Positions 25,035 to 35,077 are shown, counted from the first letter of the stretch. The stretch: DNA of 64,000 nucleotides from CAZMPJ01 sp964568455 (GCA_964568455.1 CAZMPJ010000001.1:444073-508072), one strand, 5' to 3'. Numbers and translations: made by a program. Notes: generated by a model not told the origin, from the sequence alone.

Positions 25035-26369
25035 ATGAAAGCAGGAATTATTGTTAGATCATACGCTCCATCGTCAAGATTGATCCATGGGCCAGACCAA
25101 GCTCGAGGTTGGGATTTTAGTCAGACGCTTCATCCTCCGGTAGTTCGTTCAAATACTTATCGTTTAGGAACTACGCAACAAGGACACGGTGCTTTTTGTG
25201 CTTTTGGTTCCCCTCAATCAGAACAAGCAGGCGATTCACCACAGTACATTTATGAAAGACTGCATAGTCCAAGTAAAACCACTCTTCAGGATCAATTGGC
25301 AGAACTTTCAAATGGAAATGCGGCTCGTGTTTTTGCTACTGGAATGGGAGCAATTAATGGCGCATTAGGAACAGTTCTTAACGCAAAACTTGGTCATAGA
25401 ATTTTATCTGATACTATGCTTTATGGTTGTACCTGGAGTTTGTTTCATCGTGGAATACCAAGAAGAGGAATTGCGGTTGATCTGGTTGATACAAGTAACC
25501 TTGCAGCAGTAACCCAGGCAATAACTGATCAAACCAGAGTTATTTATTTTGAAACCCCCGCTAACCCGGCATTAAAATTAACCGATATAACTTCTCTTCA
25601 AGCCATTGTTGCTGAAATTAATACTAAGCGCGAACCTGAAAATCGAATTTACATAATACCAGATAATACATTTGCTACTCCTTGGGCACAAAAAACACTT
25701 GATCTTGGTGCGGATATAGAGGTTATGAGTTTAACTAAAAACATGAATGGTTTTGGAACTCGAATGGGAGGTGTCGTAATTTTAAAAGATATAGACGAAA
25801 ACCTTACTCACCTTGATCTGGAACTTAAAGATGGCGGAGCAGTAATGCTGGATGAAATTGCCTGGGATTATATCGTTTACAGCTTGTCTACTCTTAATAT
25901 GAGAATGCCTGTCAAAGTATCAAACGCGCAAAAAATGGCAGAATTCCTTGAAGGGCATCCAAAGATTGGGCAAAGGAATGTCTTTTTTCCTGGACTTAAA
26001 TCTTTTCCTCAATATGAATTAGCACAAACGCAATTATCTACTGGAATAGCAGGAGAATTTAGTCCTGGTGATATGATTTATTTTCAGCTTGCGAAAAAAG
26101 ATGGAGAATCAAGAGAAAAGTATCTTGCAAGAACAGCCGCTTTTCTTGATTATATTGCAAAGCATTCTTATGTTGCAACTCTTGGAGTTAGCTTGGGAAT
26201 AATGAAAACCATGATTGAATCCCCTGCTCTTATGACCCATAGCTCATATTCAGAAGACGATTTAATTAAAGCAGGATTGCTTCCTGGTGGAATTAGGTTT
26301 GCACTTGGTTGCGAAGATCCAGATGATCTTATAGCAGACACGGATGAAGCCTTAGATCAAGCTGCTTAA
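25035..26369 (+). CDS. Cys/Met-metabolism PLP-dependent enzyme (cystathionine gamma-synthase/methionine gamma-lyase type)
   Basis: 444 residues from ATG 25035, chosen for the GGAGG ribosome site 10 bases upstream; a GTG at 25005 would add 10 residues but falls on the promoter. The fold-type I pattern is clear: ATGMGAINGALGT for the PLP phosphate, VIYFETPANPALKLTDI, PDNTFATPWAQ with the cofactor Asp, and SLTKNMNGFGTRMGG with the Schiff-base Lys. The family includes gamma-synthases, gamma-lyases and sulfhydrylases, which cannot be separated by eye. It is followed 22 bases later by the phosphohexomutase gene and has two tandem sigma-28-like promoters, odd for a metabolic enzyme. Confidence 0.85.
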   Translation: MKAGIIVRSYAPSSRLIHGPDQARGWDFSQTLHPPVVRSNTYRLGTTQQGHGAFCAFGSPQSEQAGDSPQYIYERLHSPSKTTLQDQLAELSNGNAARVFATGMGAINGALGTVLNAKLGHRILSDTMLYGCTWSLFHRGIPRRGIAVDLVDTSNLAAVTQAITDQTRVIYFETPANPALKLTDITSLQAIVAEINTKREPENRIYIIPDNTFATPWAQKTLDLGADIEVMSLTKNMNGFGTRMGGVVILKDIDENLTHLDLELKDGGAVMLDEIAWDYIVYSLSTLNMRMPVKVSNAQKMAEFLEGHPKIGQRNVFFPGLKSFPQYELAQTQLSTGIAGEFSPGDMIYFQLAKKDGESREKYLARTAAFLDYIAKHSYVATLGVSLGIMKTMIESPALMTHSSYSEDDLIKAGLLPGGIRFALGCEDPDDLIADTDEALDQAA

Positions 26370-26391
26370 TATAAAGGGAGAAAAATTAAAA

Positions 26392-29300
26392 ATGGCTGTG
26401 AATAAAACTCTTACTCGAACCACCCGATTAACAAGGTTAGTACTTGCCCCGCTTGCCGGTCACATGGCAAACAAAAAATGGACAGCTACACTAGCTCAAA
26501 GAGCTTCAAAAATTGGTTCTTTGTTGTCTTTAGCCCCTTTTTCTGGTTGGCAAACAGGAGCCTCTTTGCAAGAAGCAGCTAACAAAGCAAACGTTAATAG
26601 TTATGCTGCTTTAGTAGCACATCCACTTGCTTATGATGCTATTCTGCAACAGGGAATACTTGATATAACTGGTCAAAAATTATCAGAAATAAAACAATTG
26701 CTTCCTAGTGGGACCGAGGTTTCCTCTAGGGTACAAGTTGCTTTAGCCAGATGGATTGGGGCCGAAGCAGCATTTGAAAGATTTGAACATTCGGTTCAAG
26801 AAACAATTAATTCTGGAGCAGATCAGACAATTATTAAGTCAGAGGAAAAGAATGCAAGAACTCATTTGGAATATTTGCAAGGACAATTTCATGAAGTATC
26901 TAATCAATTAGGTTATGAAGATGCCGTAACTCTTAGAAAAATTCTACATGTCTATCAAATACTTAAATATACTCCCAAGGGTATCCAAGAGCAGCAAGAG
27001 ATGAGAAAATATGCCTATTTTAGTGAAGACGGCCAGTGGCATCTTAAACCAGAGGCTATGCAAATTACTATTACCGAAGAAATGCTAGATGCCTATAGTG
27101 AAAGTAATCCTAATGGCCACAACATAGAAGCGGTGATTGATCATAAAGGCAGGAAATATGCTATTTCTACAGCTGGTTACCGCGACAACCAAAATACTCA
27201 TTTTCCCTGGGACGGCAACTCTAACTTTGGCTTTTTTGAAGAAGCCATTACTGCTTATTCTCAAAATATTACTTTAGCTTTAATGGCAACACGTGAGGAT
27301 CAAGACTTACAAGCAGGTGTTAGCGCACTTAAAGATCTAGTTCGTAGTCATAGAGAAGAAGAAGGATTAGGAAAAGATGTTAGAGATAGTGCCATACTAG
27401 CAGAATTGATGAATGGTGAAGACAATCAAAACATTACAGATTTATTTGCAGATGTTTGTGGTCGCTTAGAAAAACTAGCTGGCGGAGAAGTCAGGTTTAA
27501 TACTGATATGTATCAAGGACTTTTTGTAAGGATTGCTGCAGCCATGGGAATTACTGTTCATACCCCACGCTTGGAAGGAAAAAGCAAAACCAGTATCTGG
27601 ATGGCCAGCTTTCTTATTTTTACCGAAGACTGGGATATGGGTAATTACTTAACTAGTTCACATGCTATGGCAAAATATGGCTGTTCAAAAGATTTATCAG
27701 ATGAAGGCGCCCAATTTTTACCAGAAGTATCCATGAGCTTTGCCGGGGTAAATAGATGGGTGGTAGACCAGATAAGAAAAAAAGGATCATTTACGATTGA
27801 GGTTGCAGCAGTAGATAACTCAAATATAAAACAAGATGTAGATGGTAAGAAAGAATATCTAGAAATGTTAGAAACAAGTGTATTAACTCCAGCTAATCGA
27901 GAAATTGTTACTAGAGCAATAAGGGAAAATGGATATGATATTGTTCAAGATTGTGTGGCAGGATGTATGGGACCAATAATGGCTGAGTTATATACAATGG
28001 CTGGAATCAGAGAAGCAGTTGTACAACTCAATCCTGATTACGATCCTTTCCAAGCTGGGATTGGCAAAGCAATGATTATTGAGGAAGTCAAACTATTTGA
28101 TAGTAAATTCGAACAAAGAGCCATATTACCAAAATTAATTTATGATGATGAAGGCTGCGATGCTAGTTTACAGGTTGTAGTAGAAAGAATGTATTATACG
28201 CATCACCTTAAAGACAAGTCTATTGGCCAGATAGTTACCAATACTGATCCAGATGGAGATCGTTTGGTAGTGGGACAGATAATGAAAAACGATGCCGCAA
28301 CTAAAGCTAGATTAGCTGAATTCGGCATTAAACATATTGAAATTAATGAAAGCAAGCTTTTCTGTTATTACAGCCCTAATAAGATGTTTTTGATGTCTAC
28401 TGCTTATTATCTTAATCAACTAGTAGCAAATGGCAAGCTTAAAAAAGGAGATACTGCTCTTGTTATGAAAACTGCGCAAACTTCTTATGCCTTTAATGAA
28501 TTCTGCGCTGCTTTTGAAAAGAAACATGGAATCAGAGTAGTTTGTATTGAACCTACAGTAGGCTTTAAAGAAATAGCCGCTATGCAAAGGGATATTGAAG
28601 CTCAAATAAAAGCTAACGAAGCTAGGGCCCAATTGAAACAACTTCTGCAAGACGTTATTGTTACTGATGCGTTGGGACATACCTATAATTTGGGAACAGA
28701 AAAAATTCAATTAGTCACTGCTTCAGAAGAAAGCGGCGGACAAGAATCTGCCCCTCCTGGTGGAATAACCAGTAAATCAGGACGTTTTGCTCTAGGCAAC
28801 AGAGAAAAATCTGCTGGAGTAGCTTCCTTCTTAGCAATTGTATTTGGAGCAGAGCTGTCCTTGCAAAAGAAAACAGTCTTAGATTATTGGGATGAATTAA
28901 TAGCTAAATATGGGCTTACTTTTGTTCAAGATGAACGCCATGATGAAAGGCTGTTTAATCCCGGCATTCCTGATCCAGTTAAGTATAAGCTAGCAGAAGC
29001 TAATGGTAATAGAATCAAATTATTAAATAATGGTTTTTGGTGGAATTTGGCCAGAGCTTTTGAAGAAGGACAACTTACATTAGATGGAGTAAAAGAAATT
29101 TTAACCACAACCTTTCCTGAGGTAGATTCAGATAAACTAAATACACTTATAGAAATTAAGCCAGTACTAACTGCAGGAGAAACAGATGCTGATAGAGCTA
29201 AAGATGGAGCTTATCTCTTATTTGCAGACTTCTATCTTGCTATTCGGCCTTCTGGCACTGATCCAAAGATAAAAGGATATTATTCTGGAACATTTGACCC

Positions 29301-29403
29301 AGTTGAAGGCATGGCAATTGCCAAAGCTATGGCAGGTTATGTCCCAGAAGTAACGCCTGAGTGGCAGCAAGTAGATTATTACGCAGAAGATGTTTATGCT
29401 TAG
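26392..29403 (+). CDS. Very long alpha-D-phosphohexomutase-like protein
   Basis: 1003 residues, about twice the usual phosphoglucomutase/phosphomannomutase. The four-domain signature is in order: STAGYRDN (259-266), a serine loop TSSHAMAKYG (421-430) replacing the usual TASHNP, metal loop NTDPDGDRL (617-625), sugar-binding EESGG (about 779-783) and phosphate-binding RPSGTDPKIKGYY (952-964). Some 240 N-terminal residues match nothing I know; their first residues (MAVNKTL) resemble those of the pgi gene downstream (MAINKTL). It probably moves phosphate between C1 and C6 of a hexose, linking polysaccharide and glycolysis. It is co-transcribed with the PLP enzyme. Confidence 0.8.
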   Translation: MAVNKTLTRTTRLTRLVLAPLAGHMANKKWTATLAQRASKIGSLLSLAPFSGWQTGASLQEAANKANVNSYAALVAHPLAYDAILQQGILDITGQKLSEIKQLLPSGTEVSSRVQVALARWIGAEAAFERFEHSVQETINSGADQTIIKSEEKNARTHLEYLQGQFHEVSNQLGYEDAVTLRKILHVYQILKYTPKGIQEQQEMRKYAYFSEDGQWHLKPEAMQITITEEMLDAYSESNPNGHNIEAVIDHKGRKYAISTAGYRDNQNTHFPWDGNSNFGFFEEAITAYSQNITLALMATREDQDLQAGVSALKDLVRSHREEEGLGKDVRDSAILAELMNGEDNQNITDLFADVCGRLEKLAGGEVRFNTDMYQGLFVRIAAAMGITVHTPRLEGKSKTSIWMASFLIFTEDWDMGNYLTSSHAMAKYGCSKDLSDEGAQFLPEVSMSFAGVNRWVVDQIRKKGSFTIEVAAVDNSNIKQDVDGKKEYLEMLETSVLTPANREIVTRAIRENGYDIVQDCVAGCMGPIMAELYTMAGIREAVVQLNPDYDPFQAGIGKAMIIEEVKLFDSKFEQRAILPKLIYDDEGCDASLQVVVERMYYTHHLKDKSIGQIVTNTDPDGDRLVVGQIMKNDAATKARLAEFGIKHIEINESKLFCYYSPNKMFLMSTAYYLNQLVANGKLKKGDTALVMKTAQTSYAFNEFCAAFEKKHGIRVVCIEPTVGFKEIAAMQRDIEAQIKANEARAQLKQLLQDVIVTDALGHTYNLGTEKIQLVTASEESGGQESAPPGGITSKSGRFALGNREKSAGVASFLAIVFGAELSLQKKTVLDYWDELIAKYGLTFVQDERHDERLFNPGIPDPVKYKLAEANGNRIKLLNNGFWWNLARAFEEGQLTLDGVKEILTTTFPEVDSDKLNTLIEIKPVLTAGETDADRAKDGAYLLFADFYLAIRPSGTDPKIKGYYSGTFDPVEGMAIAKAMAGYVPEVTPEWQQVDYYAEDVYA

Positions 29404-29501
29404 TGTGAAAAATTAAAGTTTTACAAACCATCTGAATTCAGATAGAATTTAGAAGTTGAAAAAGAACATCCTTGAAGGTTAAAAAACGAGGAGTAACAAT
29501 A

Positions 29502-31136
29502 ATGGCAATCAATAAAACCCTAGCCTGGCAAAAACTAAATTTTCATGCTCTCGGAAGAAAAACAGTTCCTTTTAATTTAAGAAAAGCTTTTGCTCAAGAC
29601 CCAACCCGCGCCACACAAATGTCAGTTAGAACAGAGCATATTTACTATGATTATTCCAGACAATTAGTAACCCCTACTACCATGCAACTCTTGTTTGGCT
29701 TAGCCCAAAGAGCTGGCTTAGGTTTAAAAATTAATGCTATGTTTTCCGGAGTGAAAATCAATACAACGGAACAACGTGCCGTGCTCCACACTGCCCTACG
29801 CCAACAAACAGACGAGTCAGTTGTGGTTGATGGCGTAAATGTTATTCCAGAAGTCAAAGCTGTACTTGCAAAAATTAAAGCTTTTTCTGAAAAAGTTTTA
29901 AGCGGTGAATGGAAAGGCGTAACGGGAAAACCAATTAAAAATATTGTTGCCATTGGTATTGGCGGATCTTATCTTGGCCCAGAATACTTGGCCGAAGCTT
30001 GTAAAGCCTATGCTAAACCTGGTATGAATTTAAGATTTGTAGCTAATGTTGACAGCGCTGATTTTGCTAATAAAATACAAGATTTAAATCCAGAAGAAAC
30101 AATGTGCGTAATTGTTTCTAAAACTTTTACTACAGCTGAAACTATGAAAAATGCTGAAACAGCTAGAGATTGGATGATGTCAAAACTTGGCGATAAACCC
30201 GAGGTTATTAGCAAACATTTTGTTGCTGTTTCTACTGCCACAGAAAAAGTTAATGCTTTTGGTATTGATCCTGCCAACATGTTTGGTTTTTGGGACTGGG
30301 TTGGCGGCAGATATTCCGCAACGTCTGCGGTTGGCGGTGTTCCCCTATCTCTATTTCTTGGTTATGATAAGTTTGAAGAAATATTAAAAGGCGCCTATTG
30401 GATGGATCAGCACTTTAGAAAGACTGCGCCTGAAAAAAATATACCAATTATTTCTGCTTTAATTGATATTTGGAACATTAATTTCTTAGGTCACAGAATT
30501 AGAGCTTTACTGCCATATTCACAAGCTGCGGCAAAACTGCCGGCTCACACTCAACAGGTTGAAATGGAAAGTAATGGTAAAAGAGTAGATCTCTTAGGTG
30601 AAATTGCTTCTTTTGCCACCGGCGAAGTTGTTTTTGGTGAACCTGGTACTAATGGACAACATTCTTTTTATCAACTTATCCACCAAGGGATGGTTGTGCC
30701 GGCTGATTTTATTGGTTTTATCTCATCTTTAACAAATATGGGAAAAAATTCAGCGACTTCTGTTTCCCATCAAATGGAATTAAACTGTAATTTCCTAGCT
30801 CAACCAGATGCGTTGGCTTTTGGACAGGAAAACTCTGAACCTCATAAGTTTTTTCCAGGTAACCGGCCATCATCTTCTTTATTATTAGAACAACTTGATC
30901 CCTTTACAGCTGGAGCTCTTTTAGCCTTAACAGAACATAGGACTGCAGTAAAAGGCTTTATTTGGGGAATCAATAGTTTTGATCAATGGGGAGTTCAGCT
31001 AGGTAAAGTGCTGGGAGTTGATATGCGCAACAGAATGCTAAAGTACTTTGCTGGTGACGGCATTGATACTGCTGGGCTTAATTCTTCAACTGCAACTATG
31101 TTAGAAGCTGTTTTAACAGGGAAATTACCTAGATAA
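29502..31136 (+). CDS. pgi: Glucose-6-phosphate isomerase
   Basis: 544 residues from ATG 29502, which has an ACGAGGAG ribosome site; a TTG at 29472 would add ten residues without one. It interconverts glucose 6-phosphate and fructose 6-phosphate. Seen: MSVRTEHIYYDYSRQLVT, NIVAIGIGGSYLGPEYL, VIVSKTFTTAETM, FWDWVGGRYSATSAVG, the catalytic Glu region GEPGTNGQHSFYQLIHQG, and GINSFDQWGVQLGK near the end. The last eight bases overlap the convergent ligA. It may share a transcript with the phosphohexomutase gene 98 bases upstream. Confidence 0.95.
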   Translation: MAINKTLAWQKLNFHALGRKTVPFNLRKAFAQDPTRATQMSVRTEHIYYDYSRQLVTPTTMQLLFGLAQRAGLGLKINAMFSGVKINTTEQRAVLHTALRQQTDESVVVDGVNVIPEVKAVLAKIKAFSEKVLSGEWKGVTGKPIKNIVAIGIGGSYLGPEYLAEACKAYAKPGMNLRFVANVDSADFANKIQDLNPEETMCVIVSKTFTTAETMKNAETARDWMMSKLGDKPEVISKHFVAVSTATEKVNAFGIDPANMFGFWDWVGGRYSATSAVGGVPLSLFLGYDKFEEILKGAYWMDQHFRKTAPEKNIPIISALIDIWNINFLGHRIRALLPYSQAAAKLPAHTQQVEMESNGKRVDLLGEIASFATGEVVFGEPGTNGQHSFYQLIHQGMVVPADFIGFISSLTNMGKNSATSVSHQMELNCNFLAQPDALAFGQENSEPHKFFPGNRPSSSLLLEQLDPFTAGALLALTEHRTAVKGFIWGINSFDQWGVQLGKVLGVDMRNRMLKYFAGDGIDTAGLNSSTATMLEAVLTGKLPR

Positions 31137-33084
31137 CCATCTTAATAAACTCGGCTTCCGAAATAATCTTAACCCCGAGTTTTTTGGCTTTCTCATACTT
31201 TGAACCTGGATCTGTTCCTGCCACCACATAATCAGTATTTTTAGACACTGATGAATGAGACATACCACCTAAATCTCGAACTAACTGTTCTGCAGCTGGC
31301 CGAGTATATTTTTCCATTCCACCAGTAAACACAAACGATTTTCCAGCTAAGGGTTTTGGTCCTTTTTTAGCTTTTGAAACTAAGGTTATCCCCGCTTTCC
31401 TTAATTTTTCAATTAAATGCTGGTTTTCTTTTTCCTTAAAAAAGGTTGCAACCGAATCAGCTACCTTAGGCCCTATTTCATGAATCTTGGATAATTCTTC
31501 TTCTTTAGCTTTCATTAACTGCTCAATCTTAGGATAGTGTTGCGCTAATACTGCAGCAACATGTTTGCCTACTAAACGAATACCTAAGGCGTAAACTAAG
31601 CGCTCAAACGGTCGGTCTTTACTATTATTAATCGCAGCAATAATATTTTGCGCAGACTTATCACCCATACGCTCCAGTTTGCTTAATTTTTCCGGCTTAA
31701 GCGAATATAAATCAGCTACATCTTTGATTAAATTCTTAATTACCAGTTGATTAACCACTGCCGGCCCCACATGCTCAATATCCATAGCTTCCCGCGTGCA
31801 AAAATGGCGAATCCGCTCTTTAACTTGAGCTGGACAACCAGCATTAGTGCATCTAGCCACTGCTTCTCCTTCGGCACGATGAATATCTCCTCCGCAAATT
31901 GGACATTTTTTTGGCATATGAAATTCTTTTTCATGACCGGTTCGTTTTGATTTAATCACTTCAACCACTTCAGGAATAACTTCCCCTGCTCTTTGCACTT
32001 TGACCTTGTCCTTAACCTTTATCCCTTTCCTCTTAATCTCATCTTCATTATGCAGAGTTGCCCGGCTAACTGTAACACCTGCTAAATGCACGGGTTTAAG
32101 CTTTGCAACCGGGGTGATTGCTCCAGTACGGCCAACTTGGACATAAATATCTTCAATAATGGTTTCAGCCTGCATAGGCGGGTATTTAAAAGCAATGGCC
32201 CAGCGTGGATGATGGCCAGTAGCACCCAACTTTTCTTGAGCTTTTAAATCATTAACCTTAACCACAATACCATCGATTTCATAATCCAATTTTTCCCGCC
32301 TCGTGTCCCAGTCTTTAATATATTGTTTAACTTCTTCAATACCCGTACAAACTTTGATATTAGGATTAATTTTAAAACCTAATTTCTTAGCCTTTTGCAA
32401 AGCTTCATAATGAGAACCAGGTGTATGCGCATAGTAAATAAAGATATCTAACGGCCGGCTGGCAGTAATTTTTGGATCCAACTGTCTAAGGGAACCTGCT
32501 GCAGCATTGCGAGGATTAGCAAATAAATTCTCACCTTTTTCATTGCGGTCTTCGTTTACTTTAACAAAATCAGCATAAGGTAAATAAGCTTCACCTCTTA
32601 CTTCAATATCAATTGGTTCATTTAAAACAATTGGAATTGATTTAATGGTCTTAAGATTATGAGTAATATCTTCACCAGATTTGCCATCTCCTCTGGTTGA
32701 TCCCACTTCAAACTTTCCTTTTTTATAATGCAAACTAACTGCTAAGCCATCCATTTTCAGCTCTGCCACATACTCAATCTTGTCTTTGCCCAAACCTTCT
32801 CTAACCCGCTGATCAAAATCCATTAGTTCTTCTTCATCCATGGCGTTGTCTAAAGATAAAAGTGGTTTTTTATGTTTGTAAGAGTTAAATTTTTTAAGTG
32901 GGACCCCGCCGACTCTTTGAGTGGGAGAATCTGGAGTAATGAGTTCTGGATGCTTTTTTTCCAGCTCTTTTAGCTCTCTAAAAAGCTTATCATACGCCTG
33001 GTCAGAAATTTCAGGTTTATCCAGGACATAGTATAAATAGTCGTGATGATGGATTAATTTTTTAAGCTTTTCTATCTTGTCCAC
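31129..33084 (-). CDS. ligA: NAD-dependent DNA ligase
   Basis: 651 residues, full length. It seals nicks in replication and repair. Adenylated Lys110 sits in ELKMDGLAV; the four-Cys zinc finger (CPIC...CTNAGCPAQ), helix-hairpin-helix repeats (IHEIGPKVADSV) and a C-terminal BRCT domain (KSFVFTGGMEKYTRPAAEQL) follow in the usual order. It overlaps truB by 23 bases and is the last gene of the nusA operon. Confidence 0.97.
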   Translation of the reverse strand: MDKIEKLKKLIHHHDYLYYVLDKPEISDQAYDKLFRELKELEKKHPELITPDSPTQRVGGVPLKKFNSYKHKKPLLSLDNAMDEEELMDFDQRVREGLGKDKIEYVAELKMDGLAVSLHYKKGKFEVGSTRGDGKSGEDITHNLKTIKSIPIVLNEPIDIEVRGEAYLPYADFVKVNEDRNEKGENLFANPRNAAAGSLRQLDPKITASRPLDIFIYYAHTPGSHYEALQKAKKLGFKINPNIKVCTGIEEVKQYIKDWDTRREKLDYEIDGIVVKVNDLKAQEKLGATGHHPRWAIAFKYPPMQAETIIEDIYVQVGRTGAITPVAKLKPVHLAGVTVSRATLHNEDEIKRKGIKVKDKVKVQRAGEVIPEVVEVIKSKRTGHEKEFHMPKKCPICGGDIHRAEGEAVARCTNAGCPAQVKERIRHFCTREAMDIEHVGPAVVNQLVIKNLIKDVADLYSLKPEKLSKLERMGDKSAQNIIAAINNSKDRPFERLVYALGIRLVGKHVAAVLAQHYPKIEQLMKAKEEELSKIHEIGPKVADSVATFFKEKENQHLIEKLRKAGITLVSKAKKGPKPLAGKSFVFTGGMEKYTRPAAEQLVRDLGGMSHSSVSKNTDYVVAGTDPGSKYEKAKKLGVKIISEAEFIKMVI

Positions 33085-33778
33085 TTAGCACATCCTCTAC
33101 CGAAATTATAACATCTTTAATTTTACCGTGCTCTGCCAGAGTGATGATTGTGTCCATGTTTAAGGCTTGGGAAATGTGGAAAGGATGAGCATAAGTTCTG
33201 GTAAGTTTTGATAGGTGCGCACCACAGCCTAAATCATCACCAATATCAACAGCTAATTGACGGATGTAAGTACCTTTTGAACAGACTACTTTGAATGAAA
33301 CTCGGGGTCCGGTAATGTTCGTTATTCGTAGATCGTGAATTATAACCTTTTTAGGTTCGCGTTTAATTTCAATTCCTTTTCTGGCTAATTTATAAAGCCG
33401 CTGACCATTAACTTTCTTAGCCGAAAACATCGGCGGCACCTGCTCAATTTCCCCAATGTATTTTTTAAAGGTTTCAATAATTATTCCTTCATTTGTCATG
33501 TTTAATTTGTCATTTGTCATTACCGGCTTGCCGGTTGCATCTCCACTATCCGTCTTCACCCCCAAAGTCATCTCCGCCGCATATCCCTTATCTCCATTCA
33601 GAAAGTATTTAATTGATTTGGTAGCTTTTCCTAGAAAAATTGGAAGTACTCCCGTAGCCATAGGATCTAAAGTTCCAGAATGCCCTACTTTTTTAACCTT
33701 GGTTAAATTACGGATCTTAGCCACCACATCAAATGAGGTCCAGTCTTGAGGTTTATTGACTATAATTAAGCCTTCCAC
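33062..33778 (-). CDS. truB: tRNA pseudouridine-55 synthase
   Basis: 238 residues. It makes the invariant pseudouridine of the T-psi-C loop. The catalytic Asp is in GHSGTLDPMATGVLPIFLGK; also KGYAAEMTLGVKTDSGD and CSKGTYIRQLAVDIGDDLG. The optional C-terminal PUA domain is short or absent. It lies two bases after the DHH phosphoesterase gene, a common arrangement with rbfA and infB. Confidence 0.95.
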   Translation of the reverse strand: MEGLIIVNKPQDWTSFDVVAKIRNLTKVKKVGHSGTLDPMATGVLPIFLGKATKSIKYFLNGDKGYAAEMTLGVKTDSGDATGKPVMTNDKLNMTNEGIIIETFKKYIGEIEQVPPMFSAKKVNGQRLYKLARKGIEIKREPKKVIIHDLRITNITGPRVSFKVVCSKGTYIRQLAVDIGDDLGCGAHLSKLTRTYAHPFHISQALNMDTIITLAEHGKIKDVIISVEDVLSGQDRKA

Positions 33779-33780
33779 GA

Positions 33781-34743
33781 TTATACTAAATACTTCAAAG
33801 TTTCCGCTAATACTTTTTCACGCACACTTAACAAAGAGCCCTCCATAATAACACCAGCAGCTTTGTGATGACCACCACCACCCAAACGATTAGCAATCGC
33901 TGAAACATTAATATCGCTTTTTGCTCTAAAATTTACTTTTACTTTTCCTTTGTCTTCCCTAAACAAAATTGCTACTTCTACACCACTAATCGCTCGAATC
34001 TGGTCAACCAAACCGATTAAATCTTCACCTTTTGCCTCTACCTTTTGCATCATTTCTTCGGTTACCGAAGTCCAAGCAACTTTTTTGTCATCAGCAAACT
34101 CAAGCTTATCCATGGCTAAAGCAGATAATTTTACCGAAGCAAGACTTTTATTGTCATATATACGGGTAGTAATATCGTGTGGATCTATGCCGGTTTGAAA
34201 TAATTCAGCTGCCATTTTAAAAGTAGCTGTTCGGGTGTTTTCATAACGAAAATTACCAGTATCAGTTATTACAGCAACATAAAGGTTTTCTGCCATATCA
34301 CGATCAATTTTAACTTTTAAATATTTTGCCAATTTAAAAATCTGTTCTGCGGCTGAAGATACTTGTCCAACAAAATTAATATCACCAAACTTCTTGTTAT
34401 CTGGATGATGGTCAATATTAATTATCTTCTTAGCCATCTTTTTTAAATCCACTTTATCTCCTACTCTTTTAAGCACTGAAGAATCAAGCACTATGGCTAA
34501 ATCAAAATGCAATTTTGCTGGAACCTTGTTTAATACTTTTTCCGCCCAAGGAAGGAATTGGTAAACTTTGGGGATTCCGTCTCGAGAATAAATAACTGGT
34601 TTTACTTTTAACTTTTTAAGCAGCATAGCCATGGCTAAGGATGAGCCAATAGCGTCTGCGTCCGGATCAACATGGGCAGCAATAATAGCGGTTTTAGCCT
34701 TTTTTATTGCTTTTTTTATTTCTTTTAATGCTTGTTTTTTCAT
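33781..34743 (-). CDS. nrnA: DHH-family phosphoesterase, NrnA-type
   Basis: 320 residues. The DHH motifs AAHVDPDADAIGS, VLDSS and NIDHHPDN bind two metal ions, and GGGGHHKAAG forms the DHHA1 domain that grips the substrate. NrnA-type enzymes degrade very short RNAs and remove phosphate from pAp. Its start lies within rbfA (50-base overlap) in the conserved infB-rbfA-nrnA-truB order. Confidence 0.88.
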   Translation of the reverse strand: MKKQALKEIKKAIKKAKTAIIAAHVDPDADAIGSSLAMAMLLKKLKVKPVIYSRDGIPKVYQFLPWAEKVLNKVPAKLHFDLAIVLDSSVLKRVGDKVDLKKMAKKIINIDHHPDNKKFGDINFVGQVSSAAEQIFKLAKYLKVKIDRDMAENLYVAVITDTGNFRYENTRTATFKMAAELFQTGIDPHDITTRIYDNKSLASVKLSALAMDKLEFADDKKVAWTSVTEEMMQKVEAKGEDLIGLVDQIRAISGVEVAILFREDKGKVKVNFRAKSDINVSAIANRLGGGGHHKAAGVIMEGSLLSVREKVLAETLKYLV

Positions 34744-35077
34744 TGTCTAGTTTTGAAATGATATCTAAGACCTTGCTTCCTTTTTCAAGAGAATCATCCT
34801 GGATAAAACTGATTTCCGGAACGTTGCGACTTTTAACCATTTCCCCTAGTCTACCCCGAACAAAACTGGTAGCAGAAGTAAGGCCGGACATAGAATCATT
34901 TTTTTGTTTATCATCACCCAAAATACTAACAAATATCTTGGCATTTTTTAAATCAGGGGAAATATCTACCGCAGTAAGGCTAACAAAGCCAATACGCGGG
35001 TCTGACACATCTTCGCGTATAATCTCGCTGACTACTTCTTTGATTAATTGCTCAAAACGCTCTATCCTGTTACTCAT
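34694..35077 (-). CDS. rbfA: Ribosome-binding factor A
   Basis: 127 residues, a KH-type fold. It helps mature the 30S subunit by 16S rRNA 5'-end processing. Family pattern: RIERFEQLIKEVVSEIIRED, then DPRIGFVSLTAVDISPDLKN, then LGDDKQKN. It overlaps infB by four bases upstream and the DHH gene by 50 bases downstream; the last 20 residues are Lys/Asn-rich. Confidence 0.92.
   Translation of the reverse strand: MSNRIERFEQLIKEVVSEIIREDVSDPRIGFVSLTAVDISPDLKNAKIFVSILGDDKQKNDSMSGLTSATSFVRGRLGEMVKSRNVPEISFIQDDSLEKGSKVLDIISKLDNEKTSIKRNKKSNKKG

Noticed and set aside
29404..29501. Sigma-28-like promoter for pgi
   Set aside because: GAAA and TAAA occur, but no CGATAA-like sequence is found 15 bases on.
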